A DNA stretch of 64,000 nucleotides from Cutaneotrichosporon cavernicola (GCF_030864355.1 NC_083394.1:1736001-1800000), one strand, 5' to 3'. Shown: positions 45,901 to 56,213, numbered from the stretch's first letter. Notes: generated by a model not told the origin, from the sequence alone. Numbers and translations: made by a program.

Positions 45901-46134
45901 TTATGAGTGCGGACGCGTTCGACGGATGGGATGGGAGCATGCTCCTTCCCGGCTTCGGGAGAGGGCAGATGACATTGGCCGGCGGGCTGGTGCACTCGCA
46001 GTTCGGGAGCGGTATCATGTGAGTTGAGAAGACTCTGTAAAACTGACAGCAGTACACCTCTAGGGCGCAGTCCCGCCGCGTCGCGGGCGGCTTCCCGTGC
46101 GGCGAGCCGCGCACAGTCGCCTGTGGGCAAGTAG
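42966..46134 (+). CDS. Zn2Cys6 fungal transcription factor
   Basis: Nuclear zinc-cluster regulator. Exon 1 starts MKRSWNSSQAQQLFTKLQQQ, with poly-Gln, Asn/Pro and then a run of Asp (about residues 93-110) and KPNRKIVKGPDGKPK. Splicing at GTATGC...GGCAG restores the zinc cluster RACIACRKIKMRC-IPDDSSGPNGPC-KRCKSGGHEC (Cys spacing 2, 6, about 12, 2, 6). A coiled segment follows (NEALAAKINKMETALKGIGG) and then the Fungal_trans middle-homology region (LYRDFHTPDLVLQRSQFLCT, AYLLLSMWTLGPEKTFEQDR, LGMAIRMATDLNLHRKS, CWLMCFVLDRSVSAQMGKPY). An unspliced end stops at 46022, but a final intron from 46019 to a tandem CAGCAG acceptor gives a better Ser/Arg/Ala-rich tail ending QSPVGK at 46134. Target genes cannot be told. 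Confidence 0.88.
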
Positions 46135-46213
46135 GAATGGTCTTGATTTTTGATACGCGGAGCGGCTTGTACGAGTACGTGTACAACATAGGGTTGATGC
46201 ATCTATGCAGCTG

Positions 46214-47867
46214 TCACGCGTACGCGACCGCCTCGGGTAGTCGGAAAGTGAGGCAGTACATGTCCTTGTTTGGCGCGACGCGGCGCACGGCATGAAGGTG
46301 GAAGTCATCCATGTCTGGCGACACCGAGTGGCCAAGGTATCCGGTTGCGCGCTCGCAGATATCGGCGCTGGCGGTCTCGGGCTCGAGTTCGCGCGTGAAG
46401 CAGTGTACGTGGATGAGGGGGAGCGGCGTGGTCCTGTCGTAGCCTGGCTGGGAGAGGAGGGGGGTGAATGAGCCCATGTACGCATCGAGGAACTCGAGCG
46501 CCGAGTCGGGGAGGTTCATGACGTAGTGGTCGATCGTCTGGGGGGCTGCTGGCTCCTCCTTTTCTTCCTCCTTGACCAGTTCCGGCAACCCAGCGGACTC
46601 CCGCTCCTCCTTCTCCTTCTTGGCCTGCACTCTGGCAGCCCGCTGCGCTTTCTCCCACGCGCGGTTTCTCACCGCTTCGCTCCGCGTGAACGGCTTGGTC
46701 CATGCTTCCAGGGGAGCGCGGCGGATGAAAGCGCGCGCGTCATCCTCTGTTATCCGCAGTCTGGGCTCGACCTTGTTCCGCGCCTGGTTCTCACGCATCC
46801 ACTTGACGCTCTCGGGGTTAAGGTCGTTTGCCAACACGTACGCGCCCTTCTTGGCTGCTGGCACCGCAAAGGGCCCAACGCCCGCCATCGCGTCCGCCAC
46901 GACTTGGCCGGGCGTAAAGTGGGAGAGGAGGCGTTCGTGCTCGGTGTGCAGGCGCGAGTTCCAGTACACCTTGGAGAAGTCGAAGGTGAAGGAGCAACCG
47001 GACTCGTGCTGCTGTTAGCGGCCGATGGAGATGCAGGGCAGCTGTGATCGTGAACGTCAGCTGCCCAGGAGCTTAAAGCAAGCACGCTGGCAAGAGTTCC
47101 CCGTCTGCGAGCGACTCACCGTAGATACCACAAAGTCATCCTTGCCCGCGATCACCTCCATGTCAAAGTATCGGAACTGCGCGTGGATGCTGTTGAGCTT
47201 GTTGACGACGGTGGTGACACTCGACACCTTGTCGACTATCACCTGCCCAATGATATGCTTGTACGGCAACCATTCGTCACGCAGGTTAACGTGTGCTGGG
47301 TTCAGCTCGGTGGCAGTGTTTTGGTTTACCAAGATGTCCTGTCTGCGTGAAAGAGGAAGGCGGGTCCTCGCCATCCAAGTTGGGCAGAATAGACGTAAGC
47401 ACGTCGTGTACGCTCCAGTAATCGTAATCCAGGTCGATGTTGTAGCTGCCAAATTGGGCTCCAATACCCTCGAGGTACTCTTTCGTCTGCTTGGGCAATT
47501 GAGTTGGGTCGGAGACGCGGAGGAGGACGCGCCGGGCCTCAGGCTCATCAGGGTTGACCAGCACGCTCTTGACCTTGGCGATGTCCACCAGCTGTCCCCT
47601 CAACATTGGGTGTTTCAGAACGGCTCCAACCGAGCCGGCAGGTATGCGTGCCGTAACGACTGGGACCGAGAGCCCGAACTTGGACTTGTCGAGGTTCCTC
47701 ATTCCTTGGTGCTGCGGGGGCCGGAGGTCGCGCAAGGACGGGGAAGGGGCGGGTTGCGACATTGTGCTGAATCGATACAGGGAGATAGATGGATAGGGGA
47801 TCGGTCTAGCGTAGAGAGGTAGAGGCCGTGTAAGAGTGCGTAGTGCCAGTGCGCGGGCGCTGCGCAT
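46214..47867 (-). CDS. TRM5: tRNA (guanine-37-N1)-methyltransferase TRM5
   Basis: Makes m1G37 (and on the wybutosine path) next to the anticodon. N-terminal domain: QGMRNLDKSKFGLSVPVVTA, AHVNLRDEWLPYKHIIGQVI, KLNSIHAQFRYFDMEVIAG. Catalytic domain: YWNSRLHTEHERLLSHF, VADAMAGVGPFAVPAAKKGA (SAM site), VLANDLNPESVKWMRENQ, YVMNLPDSALEFLDAYMG (the NLP motif) and a C-terminal end VAYA. A Lys/Glu-rich insert (about 46560-46680) interrupts the domain. Two in-frame ATGs matter: 47867 begins MRSARALALRTLTRPLPLYA, an excellent mitochondrial presequence, and 47762 begins MSQPAPSPSLRDLRP, a cytosolic start. Yeast Trm5 is dual-localised by such a choice. It converges on the transcription factor with only 79 bp between stops. 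Confidence 0.92.
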
Positions 47868-48447
47868 GGGTTGTGAGGTGTTGTTGAGTTGCCGAACAGA
47901 CTTTCGTTGGAATGGGTTGGTGCCTGACGTCACGTGACTCGAATGGCCATCGACTCAATCTGGTGACGATTGCCATCATCTGGTAGCTGGCAGGCCGCAG
48001 GTTGCATGTATTGAGAGTGGGAATTTATAGAAAGTCGAAGTAGACATTGTGTTGGAGGTAAACGAGGGGTGGCTGAGAAACCCAGAGGGCGAGGAAGACT
48101 GATGGATGTTGCGAGGTCACTTTGAGTATAAACCCCCATCCTACTTCGTACTTGACCAGCTATAGTGGCTCCACGGTTAAGTCAGCTTCATGGTCACCTT
48201 CCCTCACCCTTCTCATGAGGTTCCCCATAAAACATCTCCATGTTAATTTTTGTGCATCTCTCGTTCTCTATCATACGCTCTTCATTATCCTCTCCTTCCC
48301 TCCCCCTCTCCAAACCAGACCAACCTCTAATACTCCGCACAAAGCCACTTGCTCCCCCTGCACTCCTCTCCACTGTCCCATGTTACCACCACACTCTCCT
48401 CCGCCTTCCTCCCTCTACCAGGTTTCTTTCTCCTCGTTGCTTGCTCC
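47868..48447. other. TRM5 upstream region
   Basis: Contains the composite palindrome at 47925-47938 and then pyrimidine-rich DNA (48230-48440) leading to the kinase relic. No intact gene seen. Confidence 0.5.
47925..47938. promoter_or_regulatory. Overlapping TGACGTCA (CRE) and GTCACGTGAC (E-box) palindromes
   Basis: TGACGTCA at 47925-47932 overlaps GTCACGTGAC at 47929-47938, both perfect palindromes, 58 bp upstream of the first TRM5 start. These match known bZIP (CREB/ATF) and bHLH (Cbf1-like) sites. A very similar pairing is found upstream of the armadillo gene at 59766-59782. Binding is inferred from motif identity only. Confidence 0.55.
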
Positions 48448-49130
48448 ATGAACGCCACTCCCCAGCTGTCTAGCTCAAGCCCACCCTCAACGAGCTCTTC
48501 AATTGAAAGCTCCTCCGAACAGCGGCAAGCAGGCCCACCATCGACTAGCTATTTAATTCCAATCTCTTCCGAACAGCCTCCTCAAGCCGTTATATCGTGT
48601 CTTTGAATTCCTGGGCAAAGGGACTTACGCGAGGTACGATGGCACGTCTTTGCCAGGGCTGACCAACAGTGTATATCGAGGGACCGCGACCTGACGCTCA
48701 ACAACAAGAATACGGCTGGGCAATTAAAATCTTTCACAAGAAAGATGATGTCAGCTTTCGAAACGAAATAGAAATCCTTGGCCAAGATGAGAGTGATCAG
48801 AGCCAACTCAAGAAGCCATCACGCCGAGTAGCACACCCATCATTTTTTTGGAACTGGGAACTGGTGGGGACCTGTTTTCTCTTATCAGTGAGTATTTCAA
48901 ACCTGGACAACAAGAGTTGACCTTTCAACGCTGTTGCCATCGCTTTCTGGGCTCTGGGGATAGTCCTGTGGAATCTGCTTACCGGCTGTAAGTCTAGAGG
49001 GGTCTCAAGCACAATGGGATCCGCTTTGTGAAAAGCGCAGGACTGCACCCTCTGATTGGTAGGCTGGTGTTGCAACTTAATGCTAACAAAGATGCCTGTG
49101 AGACCATTATCCGACTGGAAAGAGAAACGG
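48448..49130 (+). pseudogene. Decayed Ser/Thr protein kinase with internal deletion
   Basis: Pieces of a kinase domain occur in the right order but in different frames. At 48581: LKPLYRVFEFLGKGTYA (subdomain I glycine loop). At about 48700: YGWAIKIFHKKDDVSFRNEI then EILGQ (VAIK Lys and alpha-C Glu). At 48833: HPSFF. At about 48855: hinge-like residues in one frame continuing as GGDLFSLISEYFKPGQQE in another (subdomain V). At about 48938: AFWALGIVLWNLLTG (subdomain IX) comes straight after, so the HRD, DFG and APE segments (subdomains VI-VIII) are missing. At least two frameshifts and one large deletion are needed to explain it. 48448-48600 has an ATG and a Ser-rich stretch that could be the former N-terminus. 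Not functional as a kinase. Confidence 0.72.
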
Positions 49131-50011
49131 TGGGATGTTAAGTCAAGACAGGACTGCCGCAAGGGCTCAATTCTTGACTGGCGATCTTTCTGGTTGAGCC
49201 TTGTCTCGGGACTTGTGTGATACTCGGTCAAGCCCCTCGCGTAGTCTTCTCCGGTATCATGAGCTAACGCTTTATACGCTATTGAGAGTACCTATAGCCT
49301 CGCCGTAGTGCCATGCACAGAGTCCTCATTGCTCGTAAGGAGGGCACCGGCTTTAGAAAGGAGCTGTGGGGTTGAAACTCAACTGCAACGATGTTAGCAC
49401 TAGGGTACGGCGTCTTACGCCATGTAGTGACAACCGTCTCTCACATACACGGCGACGCAGAGGGGCCAAGTGCGTATCCCCTTTCTCCCTTCGAGTATAT
49501 TTGTGTGCCAGCATATAGTATCCCATCGCTCTCCCTCCTCGTCTCCATCTCCTCTTCTATTCCAGCCTCGTTTCGCTGCAATTGCGGTCTCTCACCATTT
49601 GGGTGAAGGCTCCCCCACAGTATCCTGCTATACCCATTATCAACCGCAGCCATGGGAGGATCTCGATGTCATTAACGTCTTCACAACGATGACTGTGGGT
49701 CACTGGGTTACGTGGCGACCGATGTCAGTCTCCAATGTGCATATGAGAAGCCGAGGACGGCAATATCCTGCTGTAGCTTCGGAGCTTCGGCGGATGATCA
49801 CGCCAGCGTGCTGCGCCATGAGTTTGCTCAAGCCACACTTCCATGCCCGTGCCGACGGGCGCTCAGTCGGCGGTGGTCTAACGTCAAGGCTTCTGTCATC
49901 CTCTCGCTCGGTAACGGGGCGACTTGACAGGTGTCATCGCTCGCGCCGGTTCAGATACACTGCATTTGTTTGTTCGCCACTCCGTCTCCTTCTCTTCGAT
50001 TCTACGTTGTC
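49131..50011. other. Gene-poor region
   Basis: About 880 bp following the kinase relic. Open frames here are short and overlap on both strands without family features. It may contain further decayed sequence belonging to the relic, but I cannot align it to anything. 49900-50011 is the 3' flank of the micropeptide gene. Confidence 0.45.
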
Positions 50012-50165
50012 CTAGTGGCGACCCCACTTGTAGTAGGCAGCGCCAGTGATGGCCGCCAAGCCGACGCCATAGATCTTGGCTACTATCAGCGCCGTCATTG
50101 TCCTGCCTACCGTTCTTAATGTTCTCAGCCTTCTTGGCATCGCTCGGACCGCTCTTGTTCGGCAT
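50012..50165 (-). CDS. Single-pass membrane micropeptide (about 40 aa)
   Basis: Too short to stand out as an open frame. Exon 1 from 50165 encodes MPNKSGPSDAKKAENIKN and ends in phase 1 at a GTAGGC donor. The intron is only 31 nt (or 28), because it ends in a tandem TAGTAG acceptor; both choices stay in frame. Exon 2 encodes AKIYGVGLAAITGAAYYKWG then RH and a stop at 50012. The result is a Lys-rich N-tail, one Gly/Ala-rich helix with a small-residue face and a short basic end, resembling small subunits of mitochondrial complexes. The family is not recognised and the mitochondrial location is inference. Confidence 0.55.
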
Positions 50166-51306
50166 GTTGCTGTTGAGGCGGATCCGTGGCCGGATAGCGC
50201 GGAGATGGGGTGTGATACGAGATACGCGGGGAAGCATGTTGTTGTTGTTGTTGTTGTTGGATTGATCTGGTTAAGATGTGAGGACTGGTGGCGACAACAC
50301 CTGAATATGACTGCTCTTATAAATGCTCGTATGAATGCCAGCTGGTGAGAACCATTACATCAGTTCGCCTCACCGAGGGTAACAATGCCGCCGAGTTGTG
50401 ATTAAGTGGGGTGAGAACATGCCGTAGTGAGGATGGCACGGCACGCTCACCGAGTGGATCACTTCGGACTGCGTAGGCGTGATGTCATGTTCGTCACGAG
50501 GTCGCGCCGTTCCCATGAGTACTGTACCTCCGAGCATACCCTCAAGTGTTGCGGTCCCCTCGGTATGTGTTCGGACAATGGAAGAGTTTACAAGGTGGTA
50601 ATGGTGGGGCTAACAACCAACCCGGGTGGAGTGACTTTGGGTCGGTCATTCCTGCACGTGCATGTGCACATGTCATGCCTCGGTCTTTTATCCTTGACTC
50701 AACCTCTCAACATGACCATTCCTCTGTCGCTCAGTCTCTGTGAATTGAATCTGACTCTACACCGACAAACGAAACGTGCATAAATGCATAGGAGCATGGT
50801 GATAGGCACAAGGCCATCCCGCTCCAAGCCTGGTCGTGAGACCAATCACGGCCATCCGATACCGAGACACGGCCAAGATAAGCCAGCCGAGGCCGTGCAG
50901 CTAAGGTCAGGCAGGCGGCATCTTACATCCCTGCACACTCGGTCCACGGGTCGAGACTTGGCGGATGGGCGGGGTAGGTATGCCGTGCAAGGATTCCAGA
51001 AACGGAGAGCCGCTTGGCCACATGGCCACGGTACTGATAACACTGAGACTTACACACTATCAGCGGGTAATGTGAGATAGCTCTCCTGTCGTGGCTCTAC
51101 TGTCTTGGAAGCGCCCGGACGATCACGGGTCTCGCGTATCGTGCCATCTCGGAGCGCCGCTAGTGATAGATGGAGCTGGGATGGAGACTTGGTTCGGCTT
51201 GGGAGACCCGACGTTAACCCGACCCAGTCTTGACGAGATAACGAGCGGTTCCAGGCCGTACTTAAGACTGACTGCCTGATATTCTCCGCCACACGCACAT
51301 CCAAAG
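50166..51306. other. Long upstream region of DUR3
   Basis: 1.1 kb between the micropeptide and DUR3, which are divergent. The DUR3-proximal half carries the GATA-motif group described separately. A GTT-repeat lies at 50239-50260, just upstream of the micropeptide. Open frames of up to 118 codons here lack any family resemblance. Confidence 0.55.
50877..51242. promoter_or_regulatory. GATA-motif group upstream of DUR3
   Basis: GATAAG at 50877-50882, GATAA at 51036-51040, TATC at 51058-51061, GATAG at 51076-51080 and 51165-51169, and GATAAC at 51237-51242, all within 430 bp of the DUR3 start. GATA factors (AreA/Gat1 type) switch on urea and other nitrogen-source genes in fungi when ammonium is scarce, so nitrogen catabolite control of this gene is likely. 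Single GATA tetramers are common by chance, so only the grouping counts as evidence. Confidence 0.45.
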
Positions 51307-53335
51307 ATGACAACAGCTATCCTCCCCCAAGGCGCGGGGTACGGCGTCGTGGTACGTCCTCAACCGTCGCAGCTGACGTAGCTGACGCCAGATCGGCATG
51401 GGTCTCTTCTTCAGCGCATTCATCGTCCTCATCACCAAAGTTCAAGCCCGCTACACGCGCTGGCAACCCAGTTCGGCAGAGGAGTTCAACTCTGCCTCGC
51501 GTTCCGTCCCGCCCGGCCTCATAGCGGCCGGAATCGTATCGGCGTGGACGTGGGCCGCAACCCTCCTACAGTCCTCGGCAACAGCGTACAAGTTCGGTAT
51601 CTCTGGTCCGTGGTGGTACGCTGCCGGTGCGACGGTTCAAGTACTCCTATTCGCCATGTTGGCCGCCAAGCTCAAGCTGAACGCCCCTTACTGCCACACC
51701 TTTCTCGAGATTGTTTATGCGCGCTGGGGCAAGGTCGCCCACATCGTGTTCCTGTTCTTCGGGCTCGCAACCAACATCATCGTCTCGACTATGCTCATCC
51801 TCGGCGGTAGCGCTACCGTCACCGACCTTACGGGGATGAACACTATTGCTGCGTGTTTCCTCATCCCTTCTGGTGTGGCGATTTACGTGCTTATCGGCGG
51901 GATGCGCGCGACCCTCATCGCCGACTTTACGCATACCCTCGTGTTGTACTGTATCCTGGCGGCTTTCGCACTGGTCGTGTACGCGACGAGCGATATCATT
52001 GGCTCTCCAGCCCGGATGTGGGAGCTTCTCCACAAGGCTGCGGAGAACCACCCGATCAAGGACAACGCGGGTGGAAGCTACCTCACCCTCCGGTCTAAGA
52101 GCGGCCTCATCTTTGGTGTCATGAACATTGTCGGCAACTTTGGCACCGTCTTCAACGACCAGGCGTACTGGCAGCGCGCGATTGCCTCGCAACCCCAGAC
52201 AAGCGTCAAGGCTTTCATCTGGGGCGGCTTAGCGTGGTTCGGCATCCCGTGCACCATCGCTACTTCGCTCGGTCTCGCGGCAGTCGTGCTCGCCTGGGGC
52301 CCACAGCAGCTCATCACGCTCTCCCCAGCCGAAGTTGGCGCTGGCCTGCCGGCGGTCAAGGCAGTTGGTGCGCTGATGGGCAAGAGTGGCGCGACGGCCA
52401 TGCTCATCCTCCTCTTCTTGGCCGTTACGTCTGCCGCTAGCGCTGAGCAAATCGCTGTCTCCAGCCTCCTCACATATGACGTGTACGGGACGTACATCAA
52501 CAAGCGGCCAACGGAGAGGCAGATCCTCGTCGCCTCGCACTGCGCCATTGTAGGATATGCGCTGTTCATGGGTGCGATCGCGACGGGATTCTACTACATT
52601 GGCATCAGCATGGGATACCTCTACCAGCTAATGGGGTGTATTATCGGAAGCGCGGTCGTCCCCGTTGCCTGCTGCGTTAGCTGGCGGCGTGCGAATGGAA
52701 GCGCAGCAGTGGCCGGCGCTGTGCTCGGCTTCGTCGCTGGTGTGGCTGGATGGTTGGGTCTCACGGCCCACATGTACGGCACGATCAACGTCGAGACGAC
52801 ATTCACCGACTACCCCATGCTCACGGGCAACCTCCTCTCCATCGGTGTTGGTGGTATTGTCACTGTCGTGGGGTCGATGATCTGGCCGGCCGATTTCGAC
52901 TGGGAGATCACGCGTGCGATCAACGCCGACGCGGGGCGCAAGGCAGCGAAACTCACCGAGGATCCGATTTCGGAAAACAGTTCCGTCACCGAGGTCCGCC
53001 TCCCTTCGTCCGGTGAGAAGAAGGACAGCGTCGACGGAACGATCGCCGACACGGAGGCGCAGAATATATCCGATGACGCGTCGTTGCGTAAAGCGTTCCG
53101 ACTTGCAGCCTACTCAGCCCTCAGCCTCACCTTCATCCTCCTCTTCGCTGTTCCCATGCCCCAGTTTTTCACATCGTACATCTATACTCAGGCAGGCTTT
53201 ACTGCATGGGTGTGTATCGTGATGATGTGGCTGTTTGCGGGCATGATCGCAGTCGGTCTATACCCGCTCTACGAGGCGCGGGAAGGGCTGGCAAGTGTTT
53301 GTCGGGGGATCTACCGCGACCTGCGGAGGAAGTAG
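51307..53335 (+). CDS. DUR3: Urea/polyamine active transporter DUR3
   Basis: Sodium:solute-symporter-family plasma-membrane urea:proton symporter of about 662 residues. Exon 1 (51307-51351) encodes MTTAILPQGAGYGVV, then a 40-nt intron and one exon from 51392: IGMGLFFSAFIVLITKVQAR, SSAEEFNSASRSVPPGLIAA, GIVSAWTWAATLLQSSATAY, KFGISGPWWYAAGATVQVLL, VYARWGKVAHIVFLFFGLAT, NIVGNFGTVFNDQAYWQRAI and SAASAEQIAVSSLLTYDVYG. These are DUR3 hallmarks: EEFNSASRSVPPGL, SAWTWAATLLQS and NFGTVFNDQAYWQRAIAS. About 15 hydrophobic helices; an acidic/Ser loop (about 530-575) lies before the last two. The GATA motifs upstream fit nitrogen regulation. No urea amidolyase gene is next to it. Confidence 0.95.
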
Positions 53336-54150
53336 GGGTGGGAAGTGGCAAGTGGCAAGTGGCAGGTGGGAAGGGGCAAGGAGGGATCGCGTAGGGATCA
53401 ATCTTGCAGAAGCTCACCCAGTTAATTGAATCACCAGCTGCGAGCGCGTCTTGAGTATTTTCAAAAGTGTGGGAGGAATATGATAGAAATGTAGGACCGT
53501 ACGTCACTTTTAAACATTCGTGATGAGTTGTGGCTGATGGCTGACAAGAACTTGGTAATTGAATGGCTGAAGTTGTGTTTATCCGTCATCCACGCGTCTG
53601 CTCGATGGGGACCGAGAAGCGGTTCCCAGCACTGATGACGACGTGTTCGCTCCTCATCGTTCCCCATCGTTGCTTCTCGCTCTCTGTGTACTACCCCTCA
53701 GCGATCTTGGATGGAAATTGAGCACTTATTGATTACGGCTGTTTTACCACTTACCCAGCTTCCCACCATACATCGTGATCCAGCAGATCACCATGCTTGA
53801 CAATCAGACGATCGGGCGGCCAAGCAGTTTTCACACAGTGCGTCGTTGCCTCATTCACAAGCCGTACCGATGGCTGACCAGCAGCCCGCGGCCGTACTGA
53901 AAGAAACTGAGTGATCACACAATGGGAGTGAGACACTGTGCGTCCCATTCCATCAATACAATGACGAGGCGGCGCAAACGCGTGAGACGCGAACTATTCG
54001 CGTGAATCGACACCGACGACATCCATGGTATACCACCGTGTTGACATCTTCCATTGACAACTATATCTATCTGACCGCGGGATGCCTTCTCCTCACTTCA
54101 ACCTCCTCAAGCTCTCCACCTAAAACCCTACAACCTCCACACATTTCAAT
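53336..54150. other. Intergenic region
   Basis: 815 bp between two plus-strand genes. It starts with a short tandem repeat of AGTGGCA (three exact units at 53344-53364, then degenerate copies to about 53380). The rest is AT-richer than neighbouring coding DNA. No gene seen. Confidence 0.55.
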
Positions 54151-55144
54151 ATGTTCAACACCAACAAGGTCACCACCGAGCGCTCGAGCGCCTCCTCCGG
54201 CTCCTCCAGCTCCCCCATCTCGGCGGGCTTTAGCTCGCCCACCACCCCCGCGGGCCCATTGAGCTCGTTCACCACCCCCTCTACCCTCGCCTCGCCCATC
54301 CCGTCGCTGGTGCCCAGTGCCTCCACCAGCGCCTCGACCTCCGGGGGTCCTAGCAGTCGCTCCGGGGCCTCAACGGTCCCGTCGTACGTCACGCCGACGT
54401 CGGGGCCAGGCAGTCTCGTGGGTATGGCGATCCGCGCCTTCCCACGCACCAACTGGGACGGCGTGATTTTCGACGGGGACTCCACCGACCCCCGTGACCA
54501 GACGGAGTGGGCCGGCCGCGAGGCGAGCAAGCGGTGGGCGGCAGCTCTGGAGGCCGGCAACCTCGGTGACTTGGACACGGTTGACTTTGGGGTCGCCGTA
54601 TTTGACCACGTCTGCGAGCCGTGAGTTTCCCACCATGTGTTTATTCTTTTCTGATTTTAGCATCCAAAGGACTCGGAGCAAGCAGGCCAAGGTGAGCGCC
54701 AAAACATGGGTGCTCTCCACAAATGTAGCCATTGAATTTAGTTTCAAGGCTGCCGAGTGGTGCCTGCGCGAGGCGTTCCCCAACAACCCACGGGTGGGGG
54801 GTTACCTGAACCGAACCCGAGTCATTGGGTTTGTACGGGAAGCGCTCAACTGGCAGTGGGTTGGAGGGGAGCATGGGGGTGGGAAAGGGGGGCCGAAAGA
54901 TAAGCCTCCCATCTTGGGCTTGGGGACCGACTGGATTGAACGCTTTCTGCCGGGCTATATCAAGCCCGACTTTGATCCAGCCGAGATGGACGAGGAGGAC
55001 GCCAGATTGTATCGGCGGGTCAGGAAGTGGGAGAAACGCAAATCGATCTTGAGGGGGAAAGACTGGATGGAGCGGAATCACCTCTGCGCCCGCCATATTG
55101 GACCCTGTAATTGCTTTGCAAAACCGAAACCTAGAGATTCATAG
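54151..55144 (+). CDS. Unknown-family protein A (NWDG/WAGRxASKR family)
   Basis: 317 residues in two exons (54151-54620 and 54661-55144; phase-2 intron GTGAGT...TTTTAG). Residues 1-90 are Ser/Thr/Pro-rich and probably disordered. The conserved core starts at NWDGVIFDGDSTDPRDQTEW, continues AGREASKRWAAALEAGNLGD and LDTVDFGVAVFDHVCEP, where the intron falls, then exon 2: WVLSTNVAIEFSFKAAEW, RVIGFVREALNWQW, DWIERFLPGYIKPDFDPAEM, and a Lys/Arg/Cys tail (RNHLCARHIGPCNCFAKPK). No signal peptide or membrane helix. I do not recognise the family. The gene at 56214-57204 is a clear homologue, lying tail-to-tail with it. Confidence 0.72.
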
Positions 55145-56213
55145 AGGGATAGTGGGAATGAAAATGTACCTGCACTGGTTTACAGGGTTTGCGGGTTCGG
55201 CCGTCGCATTGCGTTCGAGGGTATGGAAATATTCACTTTCAGGTCCTGCCAGCCAGGCCAGCCAGCGTGTACAAAACCCGAGTGTCTAGATGGCGCGATA
55301 CCTTGGGATCGCGGCAGCAGCTGGACTAACGAAAACGTGTACATGCATAATCATGTCATGGTTAGATGCTGTACACTGGCCCATGGTGCAGGGCAGTCAC
55401 GACAGGCCCGGACCACCCTTTATGACGACCTACCTAAACCTCTGAGCAATGCTGGAACGGTGCGAGCTGCGAGATGGGAAATACACAGTGTCATAGTACT
55501 TGGTCAGAAACGTGAACCAAGACATTACCAATATACTAGCACTGCCACCAACAGTCGCATGCTCCGTTCCGCGACGGTCTGTTGTCTGTCAATGACGCAG
55601 TCTTGGCTCGCTGGGAATGGGAATGGGAATGGGAATGCGGAGGAGGCTCTGATTGTGCTTTGTTGGTCTGTTTCCCAGTCTGGTGGCTGTGCTTGAGCTG
55701 CTGCTATCTTCAACTAGCAGCTGATTCTGTTCAGAGCTGTGCGCAAGTTTTTCGTAGATTATGGAACCCGATTACCCTGATACTGTAAAAATGCGTGGTG
55801 GCAAGGTGATGGCGGCCAATGATCATGAACCGCTCTTGTTCGAGTGCTTGATGGCCGAACAAAGGCGGACCATCCTGTGATGGGATCATGTCATGGGGAG
55901 GTGCATTGTGCGTGTAGATGCAGAGTGGAATAATCACCTGGATTATCATCAACCCCAGCTGCTATGAAATCTCAGCGTCGTGGGATAGTGGCTGGCTCTC
56001 GTTGGAACTTGCTCTCTTTTCACCAGGCTTCAATATTTTTGGGAATCCTATACCAAAACTCAAATGGTAATTGTTCTCCAGAAAGAGTCACTCTACGCCC
56101 GGTGGTGGGTACTACACACTAAACATCTGTGTACATCGAGTGTTCAGGGAGAATATTACTAAGCAGAGTTCACTACAAGCGACTCTCCGACAATCGACAC
56201 ATTCTGCCGAGCC
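55145..56213. other. Convergent intergenic region
   Basis: About 1.07 kb between the 3' ends of the two paralogues. It holds a TGGGAA hexanucleotide repeat (four units, 55612-55635) and CCAGCCAGG copies near 55245-55265. AT-richer than coding DNA, and no gene is supported. Confidence 0.55.

Noticed and set aside
45369..46202. 277-codon minus-strand frame over the transcription factor 3' end
   Set aside because: Antisense shadow of the coding exon with His/Arg-rich composition typical of reversed GC-rich codons; no motifs.
50427..50783. 118-codon plus-strand frame upstream of DUR3
   Set aside because: No recognisable family, ordinary base composition for intergenic DNA here, and overlapping frames of similar length.
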